A DNA stretch of 64,000 bases from Datisca glomerata (GCA_003255025.1 QANY01002930.1:434001-498000), one strand, 5' to 3'. Numbered from the stretch's first letter, positions 20,171-34,130 are shown. The notes: generated by a model from the letters alone, not told the origin. Translations and numbers: made by a program.

Positions 20171-23084
20171 TGGCTCAGTTTTGACACCCCCTAGAAAAAA
20201 AAGAGTGATGACGAACGAACCGTTGCACTTTGATAAGGCGTTAATAGTTTTATACAAAAAAAAATTGTTATTAATAATTACCTAAAAAACGAATATTAAA
20301 AATGAGATGTAAAAATTTAATGATAAAAGTTGGATTAAAAAATCCATTAAATCCTATTAAAAATTTGGGTTAAAAGGGATTAAAATTTAGGTTAAATAGC
20401 TCAAAACCCATTAAAAATCAGATTTAGAAAAACTAATTTTCTAAAATAAAAAAATTATGACTTTCGTACGTGGGATTTGTACAATCACATTGAAAGCTTA
20501 ACTATTTAAATTTTTATTTATAAACAATTAACAAAAATTTAGAAAACAGAAAAAAAAAAACAAATAACTAAGAGATGGGAAAGAAAGATTGTTGGCATGA
20601 TATTGAGGGGGAATAAGAGGGGAAGATCTTTTATACCTCCTCTCTTGAGGAGGTATCATATACCTAATGGGAGAGGGTATCATATTCTCTCAAGAATAGG
20701 ATGTCCATTGAGATACCACTCTCCAAATATGAGTATGTAAAAGATACTCATTAATCTCACATTCCACCCCAACATACCCCATCCAAACAGCCCCTATGAT
20801 TTTAAGAACTAAATTTAATATATCTTTTGTAACAACAAGGAGATATAGTCGAGAAATTGTTTGTGCCTAATAGAATCTTAACATTATATCTTAGAAAGGA
20901 ATAAATTTCTAAATCTAAGACATTCACTACTTGAATCGGGCTTAGATCTACGAGGAATGTGCTCTAGTTATAATTTAATAGTGAAGAGACAATTTTAAGG
21001 AAAAATGATAATGATAATTAAATGACGATTTGCTAATTAAATGAATTGAATATGAAGTAGGTATTGTAGGAGATGGTGGACTCATTCTTCCCATATGAAA
21101 TTCTGTAATATGTATGTTTTATGATGATATTTTAATTGATCATTTTCCTTGTAATAACTTAATCATTATCATGCATTTTAATATGATGGGTTAAGCACTT
21201 TCTATAATTTAAATGACGTTTATGAAAGAACCACCAAAATGTATAGTAAATGGCCATATTATATTTTATAGGTCTTGAATAAATGGCTCAACTGAGTCCA
21301 ACTTAAACTAAACAATACTTGACAATTGGAAGAACATAAAATGTCACTTTTAAGAAAAAAAGAGTAAAAATTAGTTAAAGAAAAAAAAGTAGTCACTCCA
21401 ATTCTTAAAATAAAAGAAAAATTGACACCAAAACTATGTTCCGCAGGCGCCAGCGAATTTTTGAATGTAATTTCCACAAAATTTATACAATATATAATGT
21501 AAATATAAAATATACTGAATTTATGACATAGATATATTTAATATATATTAATATAAACTATCGAATTTAGAGTAAGTGACGCGGGCCACCAAAAGTTTTG
21601 GCATGCGTGATTCTTTTTTTAAAATGTACAGTAATTATTTCTTATGTTTTTACATTTATGATTTTTTTCAACATGACGTATTTATGATCATTATTATTGA
21701 CCATTCCGTCCTATTTGCATTGAAATTTCGAATAAATGTCATTAGAGCAAAACGCTGCACACAAAACTCGCTCATTTGATCCTCTAAAACGTCGATCTGC
21801 TCTTGTAAGATCGTCCAAAATCACCATTCCAGATCACGATTTCAAATACATGACTGACGTGATCTACAAAGTACAAAATAGATATCAGAAAGTTGAAATA
21901 GAAATCTAGATTTGCCAAATGCAAATCAGACGGAAAATAACTAATCCCAAAGCAGACGTAAATTAACTAACTAAAAATCAAACAAAAATTTAGGGTCTCA
22001 ATTAGTAAATAAATATGTAACTGAAGTAAATAATATTTCTATTTTTGTTTTCTTGATTACTTATTTTTTTTATTGTTAATATTTAGTGATTGGATGATTA
22101 ATAATCCATAAAACAAAGGTAGATAATGTTTCTTACAACTATAGTAGACTACTAGTTATCTAAGTTGCAAATGTTGTTTCTCAGTATTAATAATATGTTT
22201 ACATGCATTATATAATTTTTTTCCCTACTATTTGGTAAGACTAAAAATGCCTGCCAAAGGAAATTGTTCAATCATGAGGGACCTTTAGAACCACAACAAA
22301 ATAAAGAAGAAAAGGAAATAACAAAAAATATTACGACGAGATAAAAATATATATTCCAATATAAGTAAATAAAATATGTCACGTTGTTAATAAAATATTT
22401 GCTACGACGACTATAAGTACAAACATGAACAAAAAACAAAATAACGAAACAGAACAGATGTAGAGGAATAAATTTGATTCTAGGTCACCAAAACACATGA
22501 TTAATCAAATCGGAAGTGGGTTTTGCTTTTGCTGAAGAAACAAACATTTGTTCTTTAGTGTGTTGCAGTAATGGAGGTTACAGAGTAGGAAGGAAGAATA
22601 AATAGAGAATAAAAAAAGAATTGCACTTGAGAAATTCAGAAAAATTGGTCTCGTTATTGTTTCTCCTTATATGAAGGGGAAAAAATATGGGGTCTGAAGG
22701 TTTTCTAAGGGCTGTATAGGAAGGCGACGAATGGGTTTTCGAAGATGGAGGAAATATGGGGTCTGAACGTGTTTTCAGAGGGAGGTATACCAAGGGGACG
22801 AAGGAGACATATGGGTGTTTTGTGCCAAATTAGTTAAGTTGAGCTAGTTAATTGAAAATTTAACCGATGGAGTGTGAGTCCCTACACTTCTACTACACGA
22901 AGTGTGAGTGTTATTTTTAAATTTAAAAATGATGTGGCTATCATTTCATGAACAGTCAAGGATGTCAATGAAATTTTTCATAAGTTTTATTCTATTTTTA
23001 CCATACTATCTTTTGTATAATCATTGTTGGTTTGGAAGAAGTTTTAAAAGAGGACTCATCCTCTATTTAAGTTCGTGTGAATTA
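20171..23084. other. Long AT-rich stretch without genes
   Basis: No domain-bearing frame is visible. Minor structures: an 8-bp-stem hairpin 'atacctcc...ggaggtat' near 20,631-20,653; a right-end-like motif 'catccaaacagcccc' at about 20,778-20,792 of the kind seen at MITE ends, whose left partner I did not find; and a duplicated word 'aaatatggggtctgaa' at about 22,684 and 22,751 inside a GC-richer patch at 22,640-22,800. Confidence 0.5.
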
Positions 23085-23190
23085 GATAAGTTGAGTTGGC
23101 GCAGTTGATCAAGTCGCTGCACTTATATTCTAGAAGTTGTAAGTTTAAGACATATTCCTCATTTCTTTTAAAATTTATAATGTAACTTTA
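23085..23190 (+). mobile_element. tRNA-derived SINE-like fragment
   Basis: A polymerase III A-box-like sequence (TTGGCGCAGTTGATCAAG, matching the core TGGCGCAGTTG) at 23,096-23,113 is followed about 40 bp later by a degenerate B-box (AAGTTTAAGACAT, near 23,148). The spacing is that of tRNA-related SINE heads. No clear poly(A) tail or target duplication was found. Confidence 0.5.
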
Positions 23191-24333
23191 TAAAAAAAAT
23201 AAGGTGAGAATTAGAGATTTGATGATTTTAAGTAATACATTTGAATATTTTTTTGTCAATTATGGACGCATTAAACACATTTAATGATATGACTTTTATT
23301 ATATTTTGACCTTCAAGTGAGTTCAAAAGGTTTTTGTTTTCTTAGTTTTCAAATGCAAGGTTCTAGTAATCACCTGCTATTTTGCATTTTGTACAGATTA
23401 TCAAGAACATATATACACATACTGAGCATATTGAAAAAGTATCTCATTAGTTATGTACATGTACTACCAAAGTACATCATTGACATACATGAGTATGTCA
23501 TACGTTTAAACTTGATGATACAGAAGCTTCTACAAAAAGAGTCACACGAAAATCAGATACAATCTTCTATCAGTCTATTGATTCACATATGAAAATCAGA
23601 AAGACTTCCAACAAAATGTAGTTGATACACGAATGAATACCAAAAGTTTGGAGAAACGGTTAAATAAAAACTATGGGATTTCTATTAATCCAAAAACTAA
23701 ACTACGTATTACATGTTACTAGCTTGTTTAACTGCTTCAAATGTCTAAAAACTCTTACAAAAATATCCTAAGATCACTATTAAATATTAAATCCTCATTA
23801 TGGATACTTATTTTAAGCATAAAATCCTTAAATAAACAAGAAAACGAAATCATGACAACAATAAATCAGAAAATTACAAAATTAATCAAAATAATCCTTC
23901 ACATGGTAAGATACTTAAAGCGAACATGCCTCCATAAGAAAGAATTTTGAATTCCCAATATTCTTGACATTTTTCCATAATTGTACCGAGTTACTAATAA
24001 TAAATTTTACCTACCAAACATAATTGTTTTATATTCTCAGTAATGATGGACAAGATTTTCATGTATTAACAATGTAGTAGTATTGCATTATATGATATCT
24101 AATTCTAATCAATCGCATTACCATTAATTTAATTTCCTAATGATATTTAAAATTTTCAAAACCAAATGGCTCCCAAATAGGTTTCATGTGAGGATATCTA
24201 AATGATACCGTGAATTTAATTTGCAAAGGATATCTACAATTTTTAGGTAGCTCACAACATATTTGAGGTATATGTGGTACCATACCGGAGGTACCGTAGA
24301 GTTTTCCAAATAACTTCGACAATTAAATCAAGG
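23191..24333. other. AT-rich stretch without genes
   Basis: No gene is recognised. A MITE-end-like phrase 'aaaaccaaatggctccc' occurs near 24,158-24,174, preceded by 'attaccattaatttaattt' (24,117-24,135). This suggests the right end of a small DNA element whose left end is unclear. Confidence 0.4.
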
Positions 24334-25200
24334 TGTTATGTTTTCTTAATTAGCATATTGGTGATTTTATTGATGACAAACAATGTGCGTGTTAATTGTT
24401 TAATCACGTGTCTACATTGAAAGATATGCAAAGTTAGGAGCAAATTCATTATAAATGTTTATGGCAAACAAATATAGAATAACCAAAACCATTCATCTGG
24501 GGAGTCACTCGACACATTGTGGACAGCATGAGACATGTCGAACCAACCTGAAATGACCCAAACAAAGCAGTATTGACTTGAACCAACTCAAGGAGCTCAA
24601 AACCAGGCCGAACCAGCTCTAAACCAGGCCGAACCAGCTCTAAGCCAGACTTAATAAGTCTAAACCTGACCAAATCATTTCAACCTCAAAGTAGGCAGAT
24701 CATCGACCCAACTTTGGAGAAGGGTCGACCACTCAACATTTATGGCAAAAGTGGGGAGAATCGTTGACCTAATTTTGAAGAAGGGTCGGCTCATCTATAC
24801 CTTTATGTGCCAGGACTATCTTTTCCATGTTAAGGACAACCCTATCCAAGTAAGGACGACCCTTGTGTAATTATTCCACTTACGGTTCTTCTAGCCAAGA
24901 AGGGTTGAGCCTTCTTGGTCAACAAGGTCGACCTAACCTCGTTTTACTAACCTATATACCAAACCATTCACTACTTTCACGCCACACCAAGCCAAGACAA
25001 AAAAACAAGCATGCTTGATTCTTCTTGTTGCTATATTATTTTGAACGTTGTTTAGCGAATTTCTTGAGTGATCAAGAAAATATTATGAGAGATAAATTGA
25101 GTGATATATCATCGAGAGAGATTTTATTGCAATCTTTATTTTTATCAAAGAGAGCTGTAAAGTGATATTGGCACCTATAAGCCAATTGGAATTTATAAAT
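24334..25200 (+). repeat. LTR-like segment
   Basis: The start TGTTATGTTTTCTTAATTAG, followed by 'gatgacaaacaatgtg', resembles the beginning of Copia/SIRE-type LTRs. A GC-richer body with repeated 'agggtcga/gtcgacc' words follows, then a possible promoter (CTATATACC near 24,952) and a transcript-leader-like tail. I could not fix the 3' end or find a target duplication, so this is a candidate solo LTR. Confidence 0.35.
24598..24650. repeat. 21-bp minisatellite, 2.4 copies
   Basis: The unit 'aaccaggccgaaccagctct' (plus one base) is repeated directly at 24,601 and 24,622, with a partial third copy. Read on the minus strand it gives a repeated LELVRPG peptide, which is incidental. Confidence 0.85.
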
Positions 25201-26990
25201 GTAATATCCCGAAGTTCGACTAAGATTACTTTGGTAATTTTTTAAAAAATAACGCATAATCTAGGTCGATTTTCTTTTTCTATAAAACAATTCGTGATTA
25301 AATAAGTATACAATATTAAATAAGACAACACTTTGTTGGAGAAAACACAAGACACGTTTCTAAACTAAATATGAGAAACGTAAAGATAAAATTTTGTTAA
25401 GCTTAAATAATATTTCAAAGATCTTTTCTAAAGAATGAAAAACAACTTTAAAGTATCACTTTACTCAAATTAACAAACTCAAATTTTCGTCATATGTCAG
25501 AACGCCTAACCAGACTCTTCACATTCATCACCATCATTTTTATAATCTGAAAGTTTAATATAAAATGAAGTGAGTATAAAATCTATTCTATAAGTAAAAT
25601 TTACACATACTTTGCAAACACACACTCAAGTTTAGTAAATTTAATGAAATAAGCCTTGTGTTCGAGATACACTTGATAAACCATTTTAACACATTCATTT
25701 TGCTTTAGCGATCTTTATATTTTTCATCATATTCTTTTCTTTTCTTTCGATATCCTTACATTCTTTTCTAGCATTATTTTCATCGCATGCTTTTCTAGCA
25801 TTATTTTCATCACATTCTTTTCTTCTTTTATATATCTTGACATTTGCTCGAGCTTACTTATATAATGTTTAGCTAATTAGACGCAGTAGACTATTATTAT
25901 AGAACATGTTCGACTACCAGATCCTTGATAGTATTACTGGACATGCCAGCTGCTCATTCATTAACATTAACATTAACTTTAACCATTAAACATCGTCAGG
26001 TCCGCCGATCCCACCTGCATTCTATTTCTTGCCCACTCCTTCAATGGCATAAAACACACCTAGTCTTTTAGATTTATTTTAATTTCATTATTCTTTATAT
26101 TTTATAAACTATAACATGAAAGCGCACACACACATTAACTTACAAGGAAACAAATAATAGCACAATAACATAAAATTCATCCATGATTTTCAAACTATGC
26201 CTAACATTCAAGTATGTGTAAAATTCTACTTGTCTCAAATCTAAAGTAGCTCAAACAATACTCTCAAAAAACCTGAAATGCATATAGACTCTAATTCTTT
26301 TAATAACACATTATTCGTTCCAAACTGAATTCTAACTAATGCATTATTCATTTTTGAGATGAATTCCAGCTTTAGGCTAATGTAAATAGATTTTAATTTC
26401 AATTACTTTAAAATCAACAAACTCAACCAATACTCTAAAAAAATTCTAAAATATAATCTTTATATTCTATCCTAATATACCTTAAATTTTCAGAAAACTC
26501 AACTAATGTCAATCAGTTCCAACTTACAACTAGTTTACTCCAACACCTATGTAACATCGAAATGTAACCATATTTATCATCTAACCAACTTAGGGTAAAA
26601 ATGAAAGTATTTGAGATCTATAAGGGAATTTTGGTCAACTTATCTAACGATTCTTGATTAAAACACGAGAGGCACCAATTTATAGAGAATGTCGAGAGGA
26701 GTCAAATATGGCGCTGGTTTCAAATGGGCACCACTATGGATGTTAATTTCCCACACTTTTACAATGAATTTATGATATCATTCATTTTATTGAACCTTGT
26801 GGTATGGAACTTTGGAAATTAACATTCAAGTGTTAGTCAATTAGCTGATGTGAAGCTATGACTAGTTGTCAAAAAAAATTTTGAAGTAAAAATTATTTCC
26901 TTGTCCAATGTTTGTTGATCAAGTAATTTTGAATTATTTGCATTAAATGAGCAAACACTCGATGCAAATACTACGTTGATGATCCATGTT
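25201..26990. other. AT-rich stretch without genes
   Basis: Contains a short tandem duplication at about 25,765-25,820 ('ctagcattattttcatc' twice). Otherwise there are no recognisable features. Confidence 0.5.
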
Positions 26991-26994
26991 CTGC

Positions 26995-27310
26995 TACAAG
27001 AATTCGAAGACCAAAGGGTGAGAGTTGAAAACCTCACGATGCAGAAACTAAAATTCATACATTGTAAGCTTATAAAGCTTCAAGGGGTGAGCTGAAAACC
27101 ACCAATGGTTAAAACTAAAATCCTTTTGTAATGAGCTCTAAAGCCCCAAGGTGTAAAAATTGAAAACCTCAATGGGTAAAAACAGAAAATTCCAAGGGGT
27201 GTATACTGAAACCCGAAAGGGTAAAAATTGAAATTCCCTAGCTATGAAAACTAAAAAGTCCATATAGATAGAAACTGAAAAGTCCAAATTGGTACAAACT
27301 TTGCCTATAA
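26995..27310. repeat. Degenerate minisatellite of about 23-25-bp units
   Basis: Words of the form 'ggGTaaaaattgaaaaccc' recur about every 23-25 bp, e.g. 'gtaaaaattgaaattccc', 'gtaaaaacagaaaattcc' and 'gatagaaactgaaaagtcc'. The array includes roughly ten imperfect copies, becoming less regular to the left. A minus-strand frame through it reads as a repeated Phe/Leu/Pro peptide and is a by-product. Confidence 0.75.
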
Positions 27311-29555
27311 ATATTTTTACACCGATGCGCATTTTGAAGAATTAAATTAACCAACATTCATCTCAAAATAATTTTAGCAAAGGCAATGGAACTTACACAG
27401 ATAATAAAAAATACAAGCAAATCGAGACGCTTCTCGTTGATTATAAGAAAATTTACATCGCTTAGATCATTACAAAGAAAGTTACAATATTTTACTTCTA
27501 TATACATCATAGTTGTCAATGTAATGATAATGAAATTAGCCTTATAAGTGCATCATAGTTTCTAGAGGAAGTACTAGTTTTGCAATTGGATGACAATCCA
27601 AAAGTAGTTAGGAATGCATCTTTCAAAGCCAACTAAAAAGATATAAGGGAGAGAAAGAAGAAAACCAAAAGTTGGTAGAGGTGAAGGAGAATCTAGTAAA
27701 TAAAGAGATGAAGATGAAGGGTAGAACATGAGTTTCTCCAAAGCAAACACGCAATCGTGAAGGTACTCAAGCTCAATTTTGAAGTACTGACTAAAATGAT
27801 GTGAGGAGCATTCTAATATATATGGGAAAGTGGTGATGGTGGAGGCAGTATGTAATCTCCTCCCACGTCAATGATGATCACCTTAAATGGGAATTAGAAT
27901 GCAACAATGAAGAGGAAGAATGTTGAGACTATGGATATAAGCATTTCTGTTTCGTGCAGCTTAGAAGGTTATGTTGAACCGAAGCAAAAATGTGACTCTT
28001 CATAAATAGAAACTAAACCAAACGAAATCTACAAGCCAAACTGAACAAAATGTAGAAATGACTCTGAAGTAAGCCATTAAAATTAAGCAGAAATAGGACC
28101 ACACCGAACTAAACTGTGAAACATACAAAAGGAAAAAAAAGAACAAAATAGAACCCTAACAAATAAAAGACCTTTTAATTTCAAACAAACCTCTCATTAG
28201 CCAACAAAAAATCAACTAGTTTGAAATTGAAAAAATATAATCCCTAACAAAACATGACCTAGTGACCAATCTTAATCAGCGACTAACCTAGCGAAAATGA
28301 AAAGTAAAAAATCTCAACCTTAATCAACAATTTAAAAAAGAAAGAAAAAGAAAAGAAAAGAAACTTTAAGCAACGACTAAACTAGTAAAACATTGGGAGA
28401 GGAAGATTTCATGGCAGAGGGGGAGATTTATCCCACTGTATCAGTTAGAGAGAGAGCGAGCGATATAGAGAGGGAGATTCATCACGTTATCACAAGCGCG
28501 ACCCAAATACCCACTTTGTTAAAGGATCAAACCTTAGGGAATAACATATGTTACAAAAGCTAAATCATCTCAAATGCAACATAAAATAGAGAGAAAGAGA
28601 GAATACGATGAGATGGAGAGGAAAGTAGTGGAATGAGAGGCTAGGTCTTGAGACTGAGAGAGGGAGGTGGTGAAATCTTTAGAAAGCTAAAGATTAAGAA
28701 TGAGAGGGGGAGTGGTGGAAAAAATGTTCATAAGGTCAGGTTTGAAACTAAGATATGAAAAGGAGAAGTGCAACTGCTAAATGAAGGTTAGAAGGACTAG
28801 GGTTTCAGAAAGATAAATTTCACATAAAGTGCATAGCTCGATTCAATTCAAATCCATTTTCTCATGCAATCAGAAGACTGAATCAAAACACATAGTTTCT
28901 GTAGATCTAGGACCAAATTAAACCATAATGAACTACCAAACTGACCAAACCAATTCATTTTAGTATGACTGGTTCAGTTAGTTTTCCGTGTGCCTAGTTG
29001 AGACTCATCTTTGAGAAAAATCAAATAAATAAGGCATGTACTATCATGAACAAAACAAAAGGCTACATAGGGAAAATAAGCATCAAGATAACTAAAGAAT
29101 CCAAGGATAAATGAAGGGCCAAATGATGAATGGGGGTAGTTATAGGAGAAACAAGAATGAAAAGGCATTAAGAAGTGAGAGCCACGATGACATCTAAAAA
29201 GACGCAATACATGTTGCATGCATGTAAGACTTGTTTGTGGACGATAATTTCAAGGGGGAAGTTTCACAGTAATTTGACTGTCGATGTAGATATTTTGTGA
29301 AGCGTAAAGATCATGGGCTCACTAAAAGCACTATTTCATTGAGCTCATAAAGATATGACACGAGTGAATACATTAGGCAGATTGAATGTGCTTTGTTAAG
29401 CTTAAAGAAGCCTAACCCAACTCAGTTTATCCTTCACAATCACTTAATCTCTAATTAAGGGAAACTCACTAGAAATCAAATGAACATAAAACCAAAACTT
29501 GGATAAATTAAAATGGAACAAAACAATGCAATGATAGAGCACGAATGAGAGAGAG
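27311..29555. other. Purine-rich, AT-rich stretch without genes
   Basis: No domain is recognised. A minus-strand frame at 28,974-29,219 is open for about 80 codons but hydrophobic and unlike any family I know. 28,440-28,680 is rich in 'gagagag' runs. Confidence 0.5.
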
Positions 29556-30051
29556 AGAGAGAGTAAAATAGCATGATTATACTGGGTCAGTCAAGATGAC
29601 CTACAGCCAGTTGAGTTCTCAACCAAGAACACGTGCACTAGAACTCAGAACTGATTACAAGAGCTAGAACGTATATCAATGTCAGTATAGAATTAAACAC
29701 TATAATTCTTCACCTCACTGCCACACACACACCAAGCTATCACAATGCTTACAAATACACACAAGAGGACAATATTTTCTCCTTCAAGACTTCTTGATTT
29801 TTAGCTAAGAATCTTGAAGATGTAAGAAAAATCTTTGTTAGAATTGAATGCAGTACGTAACTCTTCTTCGAGCTTCAGTTTTGTTTCCATGCTAAATGAC
29901 CTTCAGCTACATGGCGCAAAGTTGTTAGTTGCAAACAACTTTGCCCGCAACGCTGTCATCCAACTTATTTCATTGCGCTTCTACGTCGTCGTTTAGCTTA
30001 ATACTCTTTAAATCTTCTCTTTAATCGAGCTTAAAAGATCACCTTTTAACA
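29556..30051 (-). repeat. 3' LTR of the 30-34 kb Copia element (lower end approximate)
   Basis: On the minus strand, the polypurine tract AAGATCAAGGTGGAG is followed by TGTTAAAAGGTGATC, the start of the LTR at 30,051. The LTR appears to extend to about 29,556, but I could not find its terminal CA with certainty. A matching 5' copy was not found beyond the gag region. Confidence 0.55.
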
Positions 30052-33000
30052 TACTCCACCTTGATCTTTTAAGCTTGAGCAATTTTTTTTAGTGCACCAT
30101 TTACTTGGTTGATCACTCCTCATCCAAGCTCCTAACATGTGTCTAACATTGGAAGCTTGAGACAGTGATCAAACTTATTTGTAATGAACACCTTATATCC
30201 CGTATCAGCAGGGTTGTCATCTATGCCAACCTTATGTAAACAGACCTCACCTTTGGCTATAATGTCTCTCACCAAATGGTACTAGATCTTGACTTGTTTG
30301 GTTCTCTCGTGGAACACTGGATTTTTACTGAGGTGTATTGAATATTGAGTATCTAAGTACACAGTGGTTGTCACTTCATAAACACCTAATTCATTGAGAA
30401 GGCCTTGTAGCCACAAAGCTTCTTTAATTGTCTATGTGGTGGCAATGTATTCAACTTCAGTAATAGAGAGTGCCATTGTGTTTTGAAGATGGGTTTTCCA
30501 ACTTATGCATTCTCATTCATAGTGAATATGTAGGATTTTATGGACCTTCTTTTGTCTCTATCTCCATCATAATCAGAGTCCATATATCCTATCAACTCAA
30601 TTTTATTACCTACACTCTTGTAAATGAGTCACAGGTTACAGGTCCTTGATATACCTCAACAACCACTTAATTATCTTCTAGTGCCCTTCTTCTGGGTTTG
30701 CCATATACCTACTCAAGTCACTGATAGGTTAGGCAACATCAGGTCTTGTACTGATCATTGAATACATGACAGATTATACTGACATGGCATAAGGCACCTA
30801 TGACATTTTTTCTTTTTCATCTTCTTCCTTCAGACAAAATTGAGCAGCCAATTGGAAGTGAGCTACTAAGGGCATGATTACAGGCTTAGCTTAGTCCATA
30901 GAAAATCTTTGAGCAAGCTTCTGGAGATACGAAGGTGGGATAACTTCAGAGCTCCCTTCTTTCTACCACTGGTTATGTCTAAGCATAGGACCCTCTTAGC
31001 TCCACCTAGGTCCTTCATATCAAATTCTTTGTTTAGCAGGTCATTCACTCTCCTAATCTTCTCCTTGATGTGACATACCAACAACATGTCATCCACATAG
31101 ATTAGGAGATATAGGGTAAATTTCATTCTATCTTATTTGCTAAAATACAAACAACTATCATAACTACTCCTGTTAAAATATGTCTTCTCCAGAAAGGCGT
31201 TGAACCTCTTGTACCATTACCTAGGTGATTGTTTTAGGCCATAGAAGGACTTCTTCAGGAGATATACCATCTCCTCATCTCTTTTTTATTCAAAGAGCTC
31301 ATGCTGCTTCATGTAAATTATCTATTCCAATTCTCCATGCAGAAATGCAGTCTTCACGTCCATCTGCTATAGTTCCCAATTGTACTGTGTTAGAAGGGAC
31401 GAGACAATCCTGATAGACATGTGCTCGGCCACTGGTGAGAATATATTATTAAAGTCCACCCCTTCTCTATATGTGGACCTATTTTCCATAAGCCTGGTCT
31501 TGTACCTCACTAGTTCAGATGGAGGGTTTCTTTCTTTGACCTTAAACAGTCACCTACAATCTATAACCTTTTGTTTTTCAGGTTTAGTCACCAGGGTCCA
31601 TGTGTTGTTTAGGTATGGGGACTTGATTTCATCCTTCATAGCAGTAATCTAGTTCTACGCATTCTTATTATTTAGGGCATTTTTCATAGTTTGTGGCTCC
31701 CTGTCCTCCACTATGTAACCTGTAATCAAAGTAAATGCAATTATGTCTTTATTAGTATCCTTCAAATTTGGCATTACATGCCTTCTTTCTCTATCTCTGG
31801 CAAGTTGGTAGTCTTTCAGTGGGTTGTATCCCCCATTTCCTTAGTTGAGTTTGCATGCTTCATCTGGCTTTGCGATTCAGTTGGACTTGAGTATGTGCTT
31901 CCTGATCTTGATCCATGAATTTAATTAGGTGTAAAAGACTCCAACTCAAATCATGTTCTCTCAGCTTTCATTGCTTCTATTTTTTCAGTACCTGGATCAC
32001 TAGGTGACTTCTCATAGCATGGCATATCATTCTCATTGAACCTAACATCTCTACTGATTATAAATTTCATGCCATTAAGTTCTTTGGCCTATAATCTATA
32101 ACTTTTTCACCCCCTCTGCATAGCCCAAGAAAATGCACTTAGTGGCCCTAGGTTCAAGCTTTCCATCCCTTCGGTGAGCAAATGCAACATACCCAAATAC
32201 TCTAATGTGATCCAGAGTAAGTACCTTACATGTCCATCTCTCAGTGGGCGTGCTAAACTCAATAATACTTGATGGACTCCTATTTATCAGGTAAATGATA
32301 GTGGTGACTGCCTCTCCCCAAAATATTACTTAAACCTGAGCTAATTAACATGCTTCTGACATTATCTAGAATAGTCATATTCATTCTCACAATTATGCCA
32401 TTCTACTGAGGGGTGTGCGTAACAGTCTTATGCCTTCGAATCCCTTCTCCTTTACACATGTTATCAAATCTAGCAGTACAGAACTCTAGGCCATTATCAG
32501 TTCTTATAGGTTCCAGTTTCTCATTAGCTTGGTTCTCAGTTAATGTTTTCAATTCTTTAAATCTGTCATAAGCCACATCCTTTATTTTTAGTAAGTATGT
32601 CCAGACTTTCCTACAATAGTCATTCACAATAGACAAAAAGTACAGGTTACCTCCATGAGTCTCAATAGGTGATGACATTTACAAATCTGTATGCACATAT
32701 TCCAAGATGGCTTTTTAGTGCTTGGTTGAAGTGCTAAACTTCAGCCTGTGATGCTTGTCAAGCGCACCAACCAGACTCTAGGGTTGGTAAGTTCTTCTTT
32801 CTCAAATGCCCTTATTTGCATAGAATTTGAATTCATTTGTCACTCACGAGACCTAACCTCATATGTCATAGTTTAACTTATGTGAACTCTGATTTGCTTG
32901 CGACTAAAGCACTTCCAGTCACTGTGCTTCCCAACATCATATACAATCCATTCCTCTTCACACCCTTGATGTAGACCAATGAGCCTTTAGACACATTGAG

Positions 33001-34130
33001 TATCACTTTTTCTGACTTGTAGGTTTAACCTGCTTTATCAAATACTCTAAGGGACTGGCTTCTTTTCAATTCTGGAACATACCTTACCTCATCGAGAGTT
33101 CTCAGAACTCCATCATACATCTTAACAAGGATTGAGCCTTTCCCTTTGACAGCGCAAGTCTAGTTATTTCCCATTAGCATTTTACGACATTCAACCTCCA
33201 TAAAGGTAGAGAACCAGACTCTTCCAGGTGCCATATGGTAGGTGCACCCTGAATCCGATATCCATTTGGCATAATTACTTTATGTGAAGACAGAAAGTAC
33301 TTCTCCATCATTATAGCTATCTATAATCGCTACCAAGTCATCACCAACTACACCTTTCTCCTTATGTTTATTTTTCCATCCATAACAAAATCTCTTTAGA
33401 TGCTCTTCCTTCCCTTAGAAGTAACACTTCTTCTTTGTTCTCTTGCCCCTGAATTGAGACCTGCCTTGACTACCTCCTCACTCTTACTTCGTCCCTTTTG
33501 GTTTCCAAACCTTGAAGTACTTATGCCTCTAGTGAACAGGCTTTATCCTGTATCTTTCTTCTCATTCTTCAATTCAAGATCCTTAGATTTGAGTGTTGAG
33601 ACACACTATTATAATGATAGTGAGAATCTGCCATACTTTATGGTTGCTTTCACATCCTTAAAGGTGTCAGGCATGGAGTTTAGCAGTATGATGGCTTCAT
33701 TATCATCATTTCGCTTCTCTTTGTCCTCAACATTTTCCAATTCAATGGTCATCCTTTTGAAGTCATCCAAATTTTGTTCTAATGTCTTTGAAGTGTCAAT
33801 CTTGAATCCAAAGAGTCTCTCTTTCAGATAGATCTTATTTGTAAGAGACTTGATATATAATGACTCAAGATTTTCCCACATTTTTGCTGCAATGTATTTT
33901 TCATTCACTTCCCTCAAAACATTGCTAGCCAGGTTCAGTATAATGGTGCCAAGTGCAGTCTCGAGCATCTCAGATTTCTGATCTTCAGACAGTGACTCTA
34001 GAAGCTTGGACGAATCCTCTAAGGTCTTGAGCACTCTCGGTTATGCCAACAAAGATTTCACATTTCTCCTTCAAATCCCAAAATTTCAAATCTCATCGAC
34101 TTTGTTGACTTCAAATCGTGCGGATCCCAT
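30052..34130 (-). pseudogene. Copia gag-pol, nearly full length, degenerate
   Basis: Minus-strand order is that of a Ty1/Copia polyprotein. Gag starts at MGSARFEVNKVDE (34,130), with the main gag block at 34,034-33,609 (MLKTLEDSSKLL, FKRMTIELENVEDKE). Zinc-knuckle and protease regions follow. The integrase core is at 32,678-32,403 (NDYCRKVWTYLL, IRTDNGLEF). Reverse transcriptase is at about 31,450-30,880 with the catalytic IYVDDMLLV near 31,095. RNase H ends near 30,150 (VRDIIAKGEVCLHKVGIDDN). A frameshift follows the gag start at about 34,090 and there are many stops, so no polyprotein can be made. The protein order and the 3' polypurine tract fix the orientation. Confidence 0.9.

Noticed and set aside
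20590..20800. Possible MITE ending 'catccaaacagcccc'
   Set aside because: Only one end could be found; without a left inverted repeat and a target duplication the element cannot be delimited.
33400..33831. 143-codon plus-strand frame
   Set aside because: It is antisense to the Copia gag/zinc-knuckle region on the minus strand and has no domain of its own.
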